Part shown: positions 1 to 10,016 of the stretch, piece by piece
Layout: each line of letters opens with the position of its first letter
Position numbering within the stretch: position 1 is the first letter of the stretch
From: Nitrospira sp.
GTDB lineage: Bacteria; Nitrospirota; Nitrospiria; Nitrospirales; Nitrospiraceae
DNA length: 64,000 bases
Direction: 5' to 3'
Assembly: GCA_016715825.1 (NCBI GenBank)
Contig: JADJXO010000003.1
Coordinates: 248,001 to 312,000, forward strand
Position numbers and translations under genes: made by a program
Notes under the pieces: model-generated
Told to the model about the DNA's origin: nothing
What the model saw: the letters and a program-made list of their open reading frames with translations, nothing else
Database searches by the model: none

Positions 1-1298
1 CCGATCTGTTGGCGGACGCGGAACCAGGCGACATGTTAGTTGAGGCCGAGGAAGATGATAAAGATTCGGATATGCTCAGGCCCAAGCGTCAGAGTGCCAA
101 GCCGATCGAACAGCTGCTGAGTGAGGGGCAGGAATTGATGGTGCAAATCTCGAAGGGGCCGATCGGCACCAAGGGATCCCGCGTCACGACGTATGTTTCG
201 CTACCGGGACGCTACCTGGTTTTTATGCCGAACGTCGATCATATCGGCGTGTCGCGGCGTATCCCGCGTGATGAGGAGCGGACCAGGCTGAAGGAAATCA
301 TGCGCCGCGTTCGCCGCCAGGGCTGCGGGTATATCGTCCGCACCGTCAGTGAGGGGGTCAAAGAGGATGAGCTGAAGTCCGATGTCGACTTTCTGCACGT
401 GCTCTGGCAGGACGTCTTGACGAAACGAGAACAGCTACCTGCTCCTGCCTTGCTGCATTCTGATTTGAGCCTCAGCTTCCGGGTAGTGAGGGACCTGTTT
501 GGGAAGAAGGTCGATCGGCTCTGGATCGATTCACGCCAGGAATACGAGGCCATTCGTGGATTTGTCCAGCGCTTTTCTCCAGAACAGACGGCACGGATTC
601 ATTTCTACGACAAGGACGAACCGTTGTTCGACCATCTGGGAGTCGAGCAAGAAATTGCGCGTGCCCTAAGCCGGAAGGTATGGCTCAAATCAGGCGGCTA
701 TCTGGTTATTGACCATACTGAAGCCATGACCGTGATCGACGTCAACACAGGGCGTTTTGTGGGGAAACGCGACCAAGAAGAAACCATCGTGCGCACTAAC
801 CTCGAGGCAGCGAAGGAAGTCGCCTATCAGCTCAAGTTGAGAGGAATTGGGGGGATCATCATTGTCGATTTCATCGACATGGAACGTGAAAAGAATCGCG
901 ATCGAGTCTATCATGCGTTGGTAGATGCGATGGCGGCTGACAAGGCGCGAACGAGGATCTCCAGAATTTCGGATCTTGGGTTGATCGAGATTTCTCGCGA
1001 GCGTGTTCGGGAAGATCTCTTGCGATCACTGTCCGAACCGTGTCGTTATTGTGAAGGTCGCGGATATACGAAGTCTCCTACTACAGTAGCCTACGAAATC
1101 TTTCGCGAGATCCGACGGATTGAACCTGCCTCGGATCAACAACGAATCGTCGTGGGAGCTCACCCAACGGTGGCTGACTTGCTCCAAGATGAAGAGCGTC
1201 ATGGAATTGAGGTGTTGGAACGGGATTGTTCGGCAAAGATCATTATCACTCCGGATAGCCAGCTACATCTTGAACAGTACGATCTGGTCGTTCTCTAG
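1..1298 (+). CDS. rng: Ribonuclease E/G (5' end outside window)
   Basis: Endoribonuclease of the RNase E/G family, which matures rRNA and cleaves mRNA in the cytoplasm. The reading frame is open from the first base, so the N-terminus and the first part of the split S1 domain lie upstream. Seen: the DNase-I-like catalytic core with VIDVNTGRFVG and IIIVDFIDM, which carry the two conserved metal-binding aspartates, and a CRYC zinc-link motif near the end. The protein stops soon after the zinc link, so it lacks the long C-terminal scaffold of proteobacterial RNase E. That favours an RNase G-like protein. The exact family name (rng or rne) cannot be settled without the N-terminus. Confidence 0.9.
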   Translation, partial: DLLADAEPGDMLVEAEEDDKDSDMLRPKRQSAKPIEQLLSEGQELMVQISKGPIGTKGSRVTTYVSLPGRYLVFMPNVDHIGVSRRIPRDEERTRLKEIMRRVRRQGCGYIVRTVSEGVKEDELKSDVDFLHVLWQDVLTKREQLPAPALLHSDLSLSFRVVRDLFGKKVDRLWIDSRQEYEAIRGFVQRFSPEQTARIHFYDKDEPLFDHLGVEQEIARALSRKVWLKSGGYLVIDHTEAMTVIDVNTGRFVGKRDQEETIVRTNLEAAKEVAYQLKLRGIGGIIIVDFIDMEREKNRDRVYHALVDAMAADKARTRISRISDLGLIEISRERVREDLLRSLSEPCRYCEGRGYTKSPTTVAYEIFREIRRIEPASDQQRIVVGAHPTVADLLQDEERHGIEVLERDCSAKIIITPDSQLHLEQYDLVVL

Positions 1299-1385
1299 AA
1301 TTGCGCCGTATCAGCTGTCCGTTCCCACCGGGAGCCTAGTTGTTCGGATAGCCTCATCCGGCTGACGCGACTCCTCGATCAATCA

Positions 1386-2525
1386 TTGTCCTTCGACGAG
1401 ATCCAGATGGACGAAGCAGCATTGACGTCATGGCTCATGCTCCAGGCGATTGATGGAGTCGGAGATCGCACGCTTGTCAAACTGATTCAAGCGTGTGGCT
1501 CAACCGACGCCGCTCTCGCTGCAACCATGGAGGAATTGTTGCATGCCGGTTGTAGCCTGGAGTTGGCTGAATCCATACGGCGCGGTCCTGATACCAACAT
1601 CCGGCAGCAGATTGATCGACAAGTGAACATCATCGAGCGACTCAAGGTCAGAACGCTCACCCTGTTCGATCCATCCTACCCGTCTCGGCTCAGGTCTATT
1701 CCTGATCCTCCGCCGCTGTTGTATATGAGCGGGGCCTTGATTCAGCAGGATGACATCGCTGTGGCCATTGTGGGCGGACGACGGGCGACCGATTCCGGCA
1801 GGTTTCTCACGGAGGAGATTGCCAAAGAGCTGTCGGAGCGTGGCGTCACGATCGTGAGTGGACTGGCGCGAGGGATCGACGCGGCTGCGCATCGAGGGGC
1901 AATAGCGGGAAAGGGGCGTACGGTTGCCGTGCTGGGGTGTGGGATCGACCGAACGTATCCTTCCGAACACCACGCGTTGCGCCGGAGCATTGAGTCGCAT
2001 GGTGCCGTTATCTCAGAGTTGCCGATCGGGGCAGCTCCGCACAGTCATCACTTTCCACGAAGGAATCGGATCATCAGCGGACTGTCACTGGGTGTGTTGG
2101 TCGCGGAAGCCACCACCAACAGCGGGTCACTCATTACTGCTAAGCTGGCATTAGAGCAGGGGCGCGAGGTCTTTGCAGTGCCTGGATCCGTCAAAGAAGA
2201 GGCGTGCAGAGGATCGAATCATCTCATCAAAGAGGGTGCCACGTTGATTGAAGGGGCACAGGATATTCTTGAAGAGATTCTCCCTCAAGTCGATAGCCGT
2301 CAACGGGGGATGATGCGACTCCATGCCACGCCAGCTGAAGTGCAGCCACCGCTGAAACGAGACGACCTCTTGGTCTATGAAGCGCTCTCCTATGAAGCCC
2401 AATCGGTGGATACGGTGATCGAACGCACAGGGTTGAGCGCCGCGCACGTGTCGGCGATTCTCTTGTCGTTAGAGTTGAATGGGCGGATCCGTCAGCTGCC
2501 TGGTCAACACTACATTCGTCAGTAA
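1386..2525 (+). CDS. dprA: DNA processing protein DprA
   Basis: Single-strand DNA-binding RecA loader that protects incoming DNA during transformation and recombination. The Rossmann-like core is visible: GGRRATDSGR near residue 135, VSGLARGIDAAAH near 160, then FPRRNRIISGLS and EATTNSGSLITAKLA. The last 70 residues look like the DprA winged helix, and the N-terminus resembles a helix-hairpin-helix/SAM region. The length (379 aa) is normal. The frame opens with TTG at 1386; an ATG at 1407 is an equally good start and neither has a strong ribosome site. It sits directly upstream of topA, a common bacterial order. Confidence 0.93.
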   Translation: MSFDEIQMDEAALTSWLMLQAIDGVGDRTLVKLIQACGSTDAALAATMEELLHAGCSLELAESIRRGPDTNIRQQIDRQVNIIERLKVRTLTLFDPSYPSRLRSIPDPPPLLYMSGALIQQDDIAVAIVGGRRATDSGRFLTEEIAKELSERGVTIVSGLARGIDAAAHRGAIAGKGRTVAVLGCGIDRTYPSEHHALRRSIESHGAVISELPIGAAPHSHHFPRRNRIISGLSLGVLVAEATTNSGSLITAKLALEQGREVFAVPGSVKEEACRGSNHLIKEGATLIEGAQDILEEILPQVDSRQRGMMRLHATPAEVQPPLKRDDLLVYEALSYEAQSVDTVIERTGLSAAHVSAILLSLELNGRIRQLPGQHYIRQ

Positions 2526-2648
2526 TCGGATGATGGACACTGTCTGGTTCCTCACATCCCGTAATCGTCACCGACTGCCATTCTAGTTGCAGGAATCCCG
2601 AAGATTTGGTACGGATGATAACATTCATCAGTCGTAGACGGAGTACTC

Positions 2649-4988
2649 ATGGCAAAATCGTTGATCATCGTTGAGTCGCCGACGAAGGCAAGAACCATCA
2701 CAAAATATCTGGGGCGTGGGTATACCGTGATGGCGTCGGTGGGACATATCAAGGATTTACCCACGAGCAAGTTAGGCGTCGACCTCGAAAACGATTTCGA
2801 ACCCCAGTACGTCACGATCAAAGGGAAATCGAAGGTCCTCGCTGAGATCAAGAAGAAGGCGGAAGTAGCGGACAAGATATTCCTGGCGCCGGACCCCGAT
2901 CGTGAAGGGGAAGCGATTGCCTGGCATCTCGAACAAGAACTGCTCGGAAAATCGAAGAAGAAAAAGAAGGACAGCAAGATCTTCCGAGTTTTGTTCAACG
3001 AGATTACGGAGTCTGCGATCAAGCGGGCGCTCCAATCGCCCGGTGAGATCGACATGAAGCTGGTCAATGCCCAGCAGGCCCGCCGCATCCTGGATCGCAT
3101 CGTCGGTTATCAAGGGAGTCAGTTGCTCTGGAACAAGGTCCGTCGCGGACTCAGCATGGGACGTGTGCAGTCGGTGGCCATGCGGCTGATTTGTGAACGA
3201 GAAGCGGAACGGGAGGCATTCCGGGCTGAAGAGTACTGGTCGATTACGGCGCTCCTGGCTGGGACGAATCCACCGCCGTTTGACGCGAAGCTTCACAGTA
3301 TCAACGGTGAAGAGGCGTCGATTGAAAACGGGGAGCAGGCCGGTCGAGTCGTCGCCGATATTCAGGGAAAGCCGTTTGTCGTGCAGTCGATTGAGCGGCG
3401 AGAGAAAAAGCGGAACCCCGTGGCTCCGTTCATCACCAGCCGCCTCCAGCAGGAAGCTGCCAGGAAACTGCATTTTTCGCCGAAGAAAACGATGACGCTC
3501 GCGCAACAGCTCTACGAAGGAATCGAAATCGGAGCCGAAGGGGCGACCGGTCTGATCACCTATATGAGAACCGACTCGCCTCGGATCTCAACCGAGGCGA
3601 CGGCCGATGCGCGTGAGGTGATTCAGTCACGATTCGGTGCGAACTATCTCCCGGGCACCCCGAATGTCTACAAGACATCGAAAGCCGCGCAGGAGGCTCA
3701 TGAGGCGATCCGACCGACTTCGGCGGCTCGCGATCCTGAATCGATCCGTCAATACCTGGATCACGATCAATACAATCTCTATAAGCTGATTTGGAATCGA
3801 TTTATTGCTTCGCAGATGGTGCCGGCTGTTTTGGATGTCACGCGGATCGATTCAGCACCGGTTGGCACAAAAGAGCGCTATATTTTTCGCTCGACCGGGA
3901 CCATCGTAAAGTTTCCTGGCCATACGATTGTATACATGGAAGGGGTCGATAAGGAATTGCCGTCGCAGAAACCGAAGGCCGACCAGGAAGCGGATGACGA
4001 CGAGCGTCAGTTGCCGGCATTGTCTGAAGGCGAACAGTTACGCTTGATCGAGCAGGAGGGCCAGACGGTACCGGGGATGTTGTCCAAGCAACATTTCACG
4101 CAGCCGCCGCCTCGATATAACGAAGCGCTCTTGATCAAGGAGTTGGAGGAGAAAGGCATCGGGCGGCCGTCGACGTATGCCGCCATTATTTCAACGATCC
4201 AGGACCGTAAGTACGTCGAAAAGACCGAAGGACGGTTGGTGCCGACTGAAACAGGAAAAACCGTCAACGATTTCTTAATGAAGGGATTCCCCGAACTCAT
4301 CAATGTGGATTTCACCTCCCAGCTGGAAGAGCAACTGGACGAAGTCGAAGAGGGCAACAAGCAGTGGGTCACGGCGGTGCGTGATTTCTACACGCCGTTC
4401 ACCAGAGAAATGGAACGGGCGAAGACGATCCCAGGCCCCAAAGATACCGTTGAACCGCCGACCGACATTCCATGTGAGAAATGCGGTCGGATGATGGAGA
4501 TCAAATGGGGACGGAACGGAAAATTCCTCGCTTGCCCAGCCTACAAAGATGATCCTCCTTGCAAGAACACACAAAACTTCGAACGGCTGCCGGACGGCAC
4601 GATCAAAATCGTTCCCAAAGAAGACATTACCACCGATCAGGTCTGTGACAAGTGTGGGAGTCCAATGGTGGTGAAGACCGGCCGTTTCGGGAAGTTCATT
4701 GCCTGTAGTGCGTATCCCCAATGCAAGACGACGAAAGCGTTGGCGTTGGGTGTCAAATGTCCACAGCCGGACTGCGGGGGTGATCTTGTTCAGAAGCGGA
4801 CCAAGAAGGGCCGCTCCTTCTTCGCATGCAGCAACTATCCCAAGTGCGAGTATGCATTATGGGACCGCCCTGTTCCAAAGGCCTGTCCAACTTGCCAGGC
4901 ACCGTTCCTTGTCGAAAAGGTCAGCAAACAAGACGGCCGGAGCGTCCAGTGCCGCAATCAGGATTGCGGGTACCGAGAAGCGGGGTGA
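2649..4988 (+). CDS. topA: DNA topoisomerase I
   Basis: Type IA topoisomerase that relaxes negative supercoils through a 5'-phosphotyrosine intermediate. It opens with the TOPRIM domain (SLIIVESPTKARTI; acidic DPDREGEA near residue 82). The active-site region GLITYMRTDSPRIS puts the catalytic tyrosine near residue 305. The C-terminal 200 residues carry four CxxC-type zinc ribbons (CEKCGRMM, CDKCGSPM, CPQPDCGG, CPTCQAPF), as in long bacterial TopA. At 779 aa it looks complete. The start ATG follows dprA by about 120 bases. No damage was seen. Confidence 0.97.
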   Translation: MAKSLIIVESPTKARTITKYLGRGYTVMASVGHIKDLPTSKLGVDLENDFEPQYVTIKGKSKVLAEIKKKAEVADKIFLAPDPDREGEAIAWHLEQELLGKSKKKKKDSKIFRVLFNEITESAIKRALQSPGEIDMKLVNAQQARRILDRIVGYQGSQLLWNKVRRGLSMGRVQSVAMRLICEREAEREAFRAEEYWSITALLAGTNPPPFDAKLHSINGEEASIENGEQAGRVVADIQGKPFVVQSIERREKKRNPVAPFITSRLQQEAARKLHFSPKKTMTLAQQLYEGIEIGAEGATGLITYMRTDSPRISTEATADAREVIQSRFGANYLPGTPNVYKTSKAAQEAHEAIRPTSAARDPESIRQYLDHDQYNLYKLIWNRFIASQMVPAVLDVTRIDSAPVGTKERYIFRSTGTIVKFPGHTIVYMEGVDKELPSQKPKADQEADDDERQLPALSEGEQLRLIEQEGQTVPGMLSKQHFTQPPPRYNEALLIKELEEKGIGRPSTYAAIISTIQDRKYVEKTEGRLVPTETGKTVNDFLMKGFPELINVDFTSQLEEQLDEVEEGNKQWVTAVRDFYTPFTREMERAKTIPGPKDTVEPPTDIPCEKCGRMMEIKWGRNGKFLACPAYKDDPPCKNTQNFERLPDGTIKIVPKEDITTDQVCDKCGSPMVVKTGRFGKFIACSAYPQCKTTKALALGVKCPQPDCGGDLVQKRTKKGRSFFACSNYPKCEYALWDRPVPKACPTCQAPFLVEKVSKQDGRSVQCRNQDCGYREAG

Positions 4989-5137
4989 TGAGCCCAGACC
5001 CCTCCCCATCTGTTGAGCCCCCCACAGGCTCTTCAGTCAGTACCAAGGTCCCACCTGTGACACGGTCATGCTTCAACAACCACGCACGTGTATACTGCCG
5101 CCATGCATTGGCATCGTGATAAACTCTTCAGCACGTC

Positions 5138-5761
5138 ATGGTGACTGCACGGCCCGTCAAGAACATGAGACGGGTGTGCACCGTCATCTTTCTCTGTACT
5201 GGGGTGACAGGGCTGTCACACGCCTTGGCGGAAGAACCGTCGGTAATATGGAGTGGAAGACAGACAGTCGGCTTGGCAGTTGGAGGGATGTTGCCACTGC
5301 GATTGATGGAGGGGCAATCATCCAATCTCAACGGTGTGGCGGTGCATCCCTCGTGGCAAACGGTATTGACCGAACCGATCGGCAATAGCTGGTGGACCGG
5401 TTCGGTAGGACTGGGAGTTGAAGGAGTACTCTTAGGGATTGCAGAGCCGACCAGCGCATATGGCGTCGGATTCACACCGAAACTGATCTATACGGTTACC
5501 TCATTCGGTCGGCTGAAGCCTTATATCGAAGGTGGTGGCGGCCCACTCTGGACGAATTTCGACGGACGCATCCCCGAACAAGGATCAGATTTCAATTTTT
5601 TGGTCTGGGCTGGTGCAGGCGCAACCTATGACCTCACAGCACAATGGTCGCTGAACGCCGGAGTCCGCTTCAGCCACATTTCCAACGCCGGAACAGACAG
5701 CCCAAACGGGGGGCTTAACTATCTGTTTCCATTTGCTGGACTTTCCGCAAAGCTCTTCTGA
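5138..5761 (+). CDS. PagL-like lipid A deacylase (acyloxyacyl hydrolase family)
   Basis: Predicted outer-membrane beta-barrel that removes a 3-O-linked acyl chain from lipid A. A signal peptide begins at a second ATG (5165, MRRVCTVIFLCTG...ALA), which may be the true start; the 5138 start only adds nine residues. Alternating glycine- and aromatic-rich strands fill the middle. Near the end, FSHISNAG followed by SPNGGLN matches the PagL histidine-serine catalytic region, and the protein ends in phenylalanine as barrel proteins do. Function rests on this motif and the size (about 200 aa). No partner gene is adjacent. Confidence 0.78.
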   Translation: MVTARPVKNMRRVCTVIFLCTGVTGLSHALAEEPSVIWSGRQTVGLAVGGMLPLRLMEGQSSNLNGVAVHPSWQTVLTEPIGNSWWTGSVGLGVEGVLLGIAEPTSAYGVGFTPKLIYTVTSFGRLKPYIEGGGGPLWTNFDGRIPEQGSDFNFLVWAGAGATYDLTAQWSLNAGVRFSHISNAGTDSPNGGLNYLFPFAGLSAKLF

Positions 5762-5809
5762 TGCAAGGCCGCAGGTGCCCCAGTAACCCATCGGTTTTTG
5801 TCGACAAAT

Positions 5810-7315
5810 TCACAGACGCACGGTAACGGCCTTGACCTCGGTGTAGAGTTCCAGCGCATCGTGGCCCATCTCGCGACCCCAGCCCGATTGTTTATACCCG
5901 CCGAATGGGAGTGCGGCGTCAAAGATGTTGTAGCAGTTGATCCAGACTGACCCGGCGCGTAGTTGGGCTGCAATGCGGTGGGCCTTGCCGATATCGCGGG
6001 TCCAGACCGCAGCGGCCAGGCCATAGATGGAATCATTCGCGGCCGGAAGCACCTCATCGAGGTCCGTGAAAGGTATCGCGCAGACCACCGGTCCGAAGAT
6101 TTCCTCCTGCATGACCTTCATCTTCTGAGTGGTGTCGACCAGGACGGTCGGTTCCACAAAGTATCCTTTGCTGCCGAATTTCTTTCCACCCACCACGGCC
6201 TTCGCGCCTTCCGAAAACCCGGACTCCAGATAGTTGAGCACTCGACGTTGCTGCTCATCTGATACGAGAGGCCCCATCTGTGTATCGAGACCCATACCAG
6301 GTCCCACTTTGATTTTCATTGCATCCTCGGCCACCCCCGCCACCACCTTGTCGAAAATCCCCTTTTCCACGAAGAGGCGGGAGCCCGCACAGCAACACTG
6401 CCCTTGGTTGAAAAAAATCGCACTGGATACACCGGGGATGCTCGCTTGAACATCGGCATCTTTGCAGACAATATTGGGCGACTTCCCTCCGAGCTCAAGC
6501 GACACCTTTTTCAAGTTTCCGGCAGCTGCCCCAAGAATCAGCTTTCCGACCTCAGTGGAACCGGTAAAGGCGACCTTGTCGACATCAGGATGTGCTGCCA
6601 ATGCTGCACCGGCGGTTTCTCCGTAGCCGGGGACGATGTTAACTACTCCATCGGGGAAGCCCGCTTCGCAGATGAGCTCGCCAAGTCGCAATGCCGAGAG
6701 CGGTGTCTGCTCGGCTGGTTTCAATATGACAGTGCAGCCTGCTGCCAGAGCCGGGCCCAGTTTCCAGGCCCCCATGAGGAGTGGAAAGTTCCATGGGATG
6801 ATTTGTGCCACGACGCCGACCGGCTCCCGCAGCGTGTAGGCAAGGTATTGGGCGCCGGGCGTATAGGGTACGGAGATGGGGATGGTATTCCCTTCAATTT
6901 TAGTGGCCCATCCAGCCATGTAGCGGAAAAGATCGATGGCCAGCGGGACGTCTGCCGCCCGGGCCACCCCGACCGGCTTCCCATTATCGAGCGATTCCAG
7001 TTGAGCAAATTCTTCCACATGAGTTTCGAGCAAGTCAGCGAGCTTCCAGATGAGCCGTCCTCGTTCTGAGGCCGTGAGCTTGCGCCATGGACCATCCTCG
7101 AACGCCTTGCGCGCAGCGGAGACTGCTCGGTCTACGTCCGGCTTCGTGCCCTCGGCTACATGAGCGAGCACCTCGCCGGTCGCAGGATTGTACGTCGGGA
7201 ACGTCTTGCCCGAAGCGGCGTCGACCCATCGGCCGCCGATCAACATCTTGCGGGGCGCGCCCACGAAGGTTCTCACTTGCTCATGTATTGGAGTTTCAAT
7301 CGATGAGGTCGTCAT
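5810..7315 (-). CDS. NAD(P)-dependent aldehyde dehydrogenase
   Basis: Oxidises an aldehyde to the carboxylate with NAD(P)+. At 501 aa it has the full ALDH layout: the coenzyme fold with PWNFPLLMGAWKLGPALAAG, FTGSTEVGK, the general-base glutamate in LELGGKSPN (near residue 273) and the catalytic cysteine in NQGQCCCAGS (near 308). EEIFGPV and the C-terminal bridging region are also present. A good ribosome site (AAGGAGA) precedes the ATG. It resembles the ALDH1/betaine-aldehyde group, but the substrate cannot be read from sequence. It is transcribed alone, convergent with the PagL-like gene. Confidence 0.93.
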   Translation of the reverse strand: MTTSSIETPIHEQVRTFVGAPRKMLIGGRWVDAASGKTFPTYNPATGEVLAHVAEGTKPDVDRAVSAARKAFEDGPWRKLTASERGRLIWKLADLLETHVEEFAQLESLDNGKPVGVARAADVPLAIDLFRYMAGWATKIEGNTIPISVPYTPGAQYLAYTLREPVGVVAQIIPWNFPLLMGAWKLGPALAAGCTVILKPAEQTPLSALRLGELICEAGFPDGVVNIVPGYGETAGAALAAHPDVDKVAFTGSTEVGKLILGAAAGNLKKVSLELGGKSPNIVCKDADVQASIPGVSSAIFFNQGQCCCAGSRLFVEKGIFDKVVAGVAEDAMKIKVGPGMGLDTQMGPLVSDEQQRRVLNYLESGFSEGAKAVVGGKKFGSKGYFVEPTVLVDTTQKMKVMQEEIFGPVVCAIPFTDLDEVLPAANDSIYGLAAAVWTRDIGKAHRIAAQLRAGSVWINCYNIFDAALPFGGYKQSGWGREMGHDALELYTEVKAVTVRL

Positions 7316-7530
7316 GGGATCTCTCCTTGGTGAGAATTCATGGAGCCATCCATTCGGATTCGAAGAAGAAGAAACAACAGGATCTCATCATATATGAATA
7401 GACGATGGCAAGAGGAGGCATCATGATCCATCGGTTCCATTATGTTTTCAGCCTGTCATGAATGAGTCCAGTCTCGTCATTCACTCGGTGAAACGCGGTG
7501 TGCGGTAAAGTCTGATAGGATGTCCTGGCG

Positions 7531-8796
7531 ATGAGCTATCCGCCAGCTGTGCCTGCACCCCGTCGAGCCGCGGTGCTCTTTATTCTCATCACTGTCCTGC
7601 TCGATATGGTGTCGTTCGGCATCATCATCCCGGTCTTGCCGAAACTGGTGGAGGAATTCTACTCCGGCGATACGGCACAGGCAGCGGTCCTCTATGGGTT
7701 GATGGGGACGGCCTGGGCCTTCATGCAGTTCTTCTGCTCGCCGATCCAGGGAGGCCTGTCCGATCGATTTGGCCGTCGGCCGGTCGTGCTACTGTCTAAT
7801 CTGGGCTTGGGTCTCGACTACATCGTCATGGCGCTCGCGCCGAACGTCGCATGGCTCGTTGTCGGTCGTGTCATCTCTGGGATGGCCTCATCCAGCTTCA
7901 GCACTGCCGGCGCCTACATCGCCGATGTCACGCCGCCGGAGCAGCGTGCGGCGGCATTCGGCAAGATCGGCATGGTCTTCGGGCTCGGCTTCATCTTCGG
8001 TCCGGCCTTGGGTGGCTGGCTCGGCGCGATCGATCCTCGATTGCCGTTCTGGGGCGCGGCGGCACTCAGCCTTCTGAACACCACTTATGGATTCTTCGTG
8101 CTTCCCGAATCTCTGGCGCCGGACAAACGAACCCCCTTCGCCTGGAGGCGGGCCAACCCGGTGGGCTCACTCGTACTGCTGCGCTCCCACCATGAACTCC
8201 TCGGTCTCGCGTCCGTCACGTTCTTCGGGTATCTCGCCCATGCCGTGCTTCCGAGCGTCTCGGTGCTGTATATGGGCTATCGCTACGGATGGGGACCGGC
8301 CAGCGTGGGGATGATGATGGCAGGCGTTGGCGTGGCCGCGATGATCGTGCAAGGGGGATTGATCGGTCCGATCACCAATCGGCTCGGCGAACGGAAGACA
8401 GTGCTGATCGGCCTGCTCTGCGGATCGGTTGGATTTTTCATCTATGGTATTGCGCCGGAAGGCTGGATTTTCTGCCTCGGCATTCCCGTGATGGCCTTTT
8501 GGGGACTGGTCGGCCCCGCGAATCAATCGCTCATGACACGCCGCGTCAGCAGTGCAGAGCAGGGTCAGCTGCAAGGTGCCATCGCCAGCATCAATGGCGT
8601 GACCGGCCTCATCGGACCGACCCTCTTCACACAGACCTTCGCCTTCTTCATCCGGCCCAATTCCTCTCTCAATCTTCAGCCCTCACCCCTCGGCATTTCT
8701 CTGGATCTTCCCGGCGCCCCGTTTATCCTCGCCTCACTTATGCTCTTCAGCGCTGTCATAATCGTCTGGCGTACGACGAAGGCAGGTGGACCTTAG
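7531..8796 (+). CDS. MFS exporter of the TetA/TCR type
   Basis: Inner-membrane major-facilitator protein of 421 aa with about twelve hydrophobic segments. It carries the family loop motif GGLSDRFGRRPVVLLS between helices 2 and 3 and the antiporter motif GLGFIFGPALGGWLG in helix 5, which are typical of drug:H+ antiporters such as TetA. YIADVTPPEQRAAAFG is also characteristic of this group. The substrate is unknown; resistance to tetracycline should not be assumed, because many chromosomal TCR-group proteins have other roles. It is monocistronic and divergent from the aldehyde dehydrogenase gene, 215 bases away. No adjacent TetR-type regulator was seen. Confidence 0.88.
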   Translation: MSYPPAVPAPRRAAVLFILITVLLDMVSFGIIIPVLPKLVEEFYSGDTAQAAVLYGLMGTAWAFMQFFCSPIQGGLSDRFGRRPVVLLSNLGLGLDYIVMALAPNVAWLVVGRVISGMASSSFSTAGAYIADVTPPEQRAAAFGKIGMVFGLGFIFGPALGGWLGAIDPRLPFWGAAALSLLNTTYGFFVLPESLAPDKRTPFAWRRANPVGSLVLLRSHHELLGLASVTFFGYLAHAVLPSVSVLYMGYRYGWGPASVGMMMAGVGVAAMIVQGGLIGPITNRLGERKTVLIGLLCGSVGFFIYGIAPEGWIFCLGIPVMAFWGLVGPANQSLMTRRVSSAEQGQLQGAIASINGVTGLIGPTLFTQTFAFFIRPNSSLNLQPSPLGISLDLPGAPFILASLMLFSAVIIVWRTTKAGGP

Positions 8797-8908
8797 AGGA
8801 AACGGTAATTGTTATTCTTGTAAAGGTGGGTTGGCTGCCATCGGCGGACACATCCACTTCATTGACAGCATACTGTTATTGGCGGTACGGTTGTAGTCAT
8901 AGGAAGCT

Positions 8909-9112
8909 ATGGGGCGTAACAAAAAGTTACGAATCCGCCTCGAAAGTCTGAGAGGGAGGATTACGGATCATCGGATCAAGATTGCCCTTGAGCTACAGGG
9001 TGTGCATCCTGATCGGAGGCTTATCAAGCACTGGGAAGTTGAGATCAGAGCATGGGACCAAACCGTTGCAAATCTCGAGCGACGGTTGAAAAAGGGGAAA
9101 CGCCATGATTAA
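8909..9112 (+). CDS. Small basic hypothetical protein
   Basis: Encodes 67 aa, rich in Arg and Lys (start MGRNKKLRIRLESLRGRI; end RRLKKGKRHD). It looks mostly helical, with no signal peptide or membrane segment. Its stop overlaps the next gene's ATG by 8 bases, which suggests translational coupling and supports both being real genes. Its charge would suit nucleic-acid binding, but no family was recognised. Confidence 0.5.
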   Translation: MGRNKKLRIRLESLRGRITDHRIKIALELQGVHPDRRLIKHWEVEIRAWDQTVANLERRLKKGKRHD

Positions 9113-9377
9113 GAAAACGAGGTCAGCTGCGTTCACCGAGAAGCAGTCTTTCCTGACGCCTTCGAGCTCGTTGCTAAACAATCATTTCGATGAAATCATG
9201 GAGACATCGGAGGAGATCCTGGGTCTTGTAGCACTCCTGAAAACCTTGTCGCCTACCGATTCAAAGCGTGATGAGTACGAAGGCCGACTCTACGGGGCGC
9301 TTACCCATCTCGATCACCATGTGAAACCCGCTATTAAGGAGTGGGATCGTGTGGTGGATCGGATGCCGGAAGATTGA
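9105..9377 (+). CDS. Small hypothetical protein coupled to upstream gene
   Basis: Encodes 90 aa and starts inside the end of the preceding small gene. The product is predicted helical and soluble; residues 30-85 (DEIMETSEEILGLVALLKTL and YGALTHLDHHVKPAIKEWD) resemble an amphipathic helical bundle. No recognised domain. The overlap, the codon pattern and the absence of a competing frame support it as a gene. The role is unknown; the pair could act together. Confidence 0.5.
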   Translation: MIKKTRSAAFTEKQSFLTPSSSLLNNHFDEIMETSEEILGLVALLKTLSPTDSKRDEYEGRLYGALTHLDHHVKPAIKEWDRVVDRMPED

Positions 9378-9554
9378 GAGATCTTCGGACAGAACCCCGT
9401 CCGCCAGGCCGTTCCTAACGACGTGGCCACCTCATCAGACCGATTCCTCACTCAGCCCTCAGCACTTGGGTCGAGTTTCCCTGTACACCGTTCAATTGCG
9501 TATCTACTATTGATGAGAGTGGTATAGTTTCGTATTCAATACCTGTCAGCGGCC

Positions 9555-10013
9555 ATGAGGTCCTACGCGAGGCGGTTGATGAATGACCAGCTTGATCCCT
9601 CCGTGCATGAATGGACCAAGTATGAACGGCTGATTCTCTTCGACGGGGTCTGCAACTGGTGCAATGCCTGGGTAAGTTTTGCGATTGCCCATGATCCAGC
9701 CGGGCAGTTCAAGTTCGGGACACTCCAGTCCGAACCGGCGCAACGCATCCTCCGTGATCTCAGCTTATCCACGACTGACTATCAGACCTTCCTCTTGTTG
9801 GAAGGGGGCCATGTCTCTATCAAGTCCACTGCGGTGTTAAAGGTGATCCGACAGCTCTCCCGATGGTGGCCCCTGTATTACGTCTGTGTGTTGGTGCCGG
9901 CTCCTCTCCGCGATGTGGTTTATGATTTTGTGGCACGTCACCGGTATCAATGGATGGGCCGAACGGCTACTTGTCGAGTCCCGACTCAAGAGGAACGTGA
10001 CCGATTTCTTTGA
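9555..10013 (+). CDS. DCC-family thiol-disulfide oxidoreductase-like protein (DUF393)
   Basis: Encodes 152 aa with the signature FDGVCNWCN near residue 32, the DxxCxxC motif that names the DCC family, a thioredoxin-like group of uncertain substrate. Downstream are FLLLEGG, an ALKVIRQL-like helix, and the conserved tail PAPLRDVVYDFVARHRY with a single Cys in ATCRVPT. A second ATG at 9579 (MNDQLDPS) is a plausible start. A diverged copy of the last 40 codons lies 3.8 kb downstream (13684-13809). Confidence 0.85.
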   Translation: MRSYARRLMNDQLDPSVHEWTKYERLILFDGVCNWCNAWVSFAIAHDPAGQFKFGTLQSEPAQRILRDLSLSTTDYQTFLLLEGGHVSIKSTAVLKVIRQLSRWWPLYYVCVLVPAPLRDVVYDFVARHRYQWMGRTATCRVPTQEERDRFL

Positions 10014-10016
10014 TCG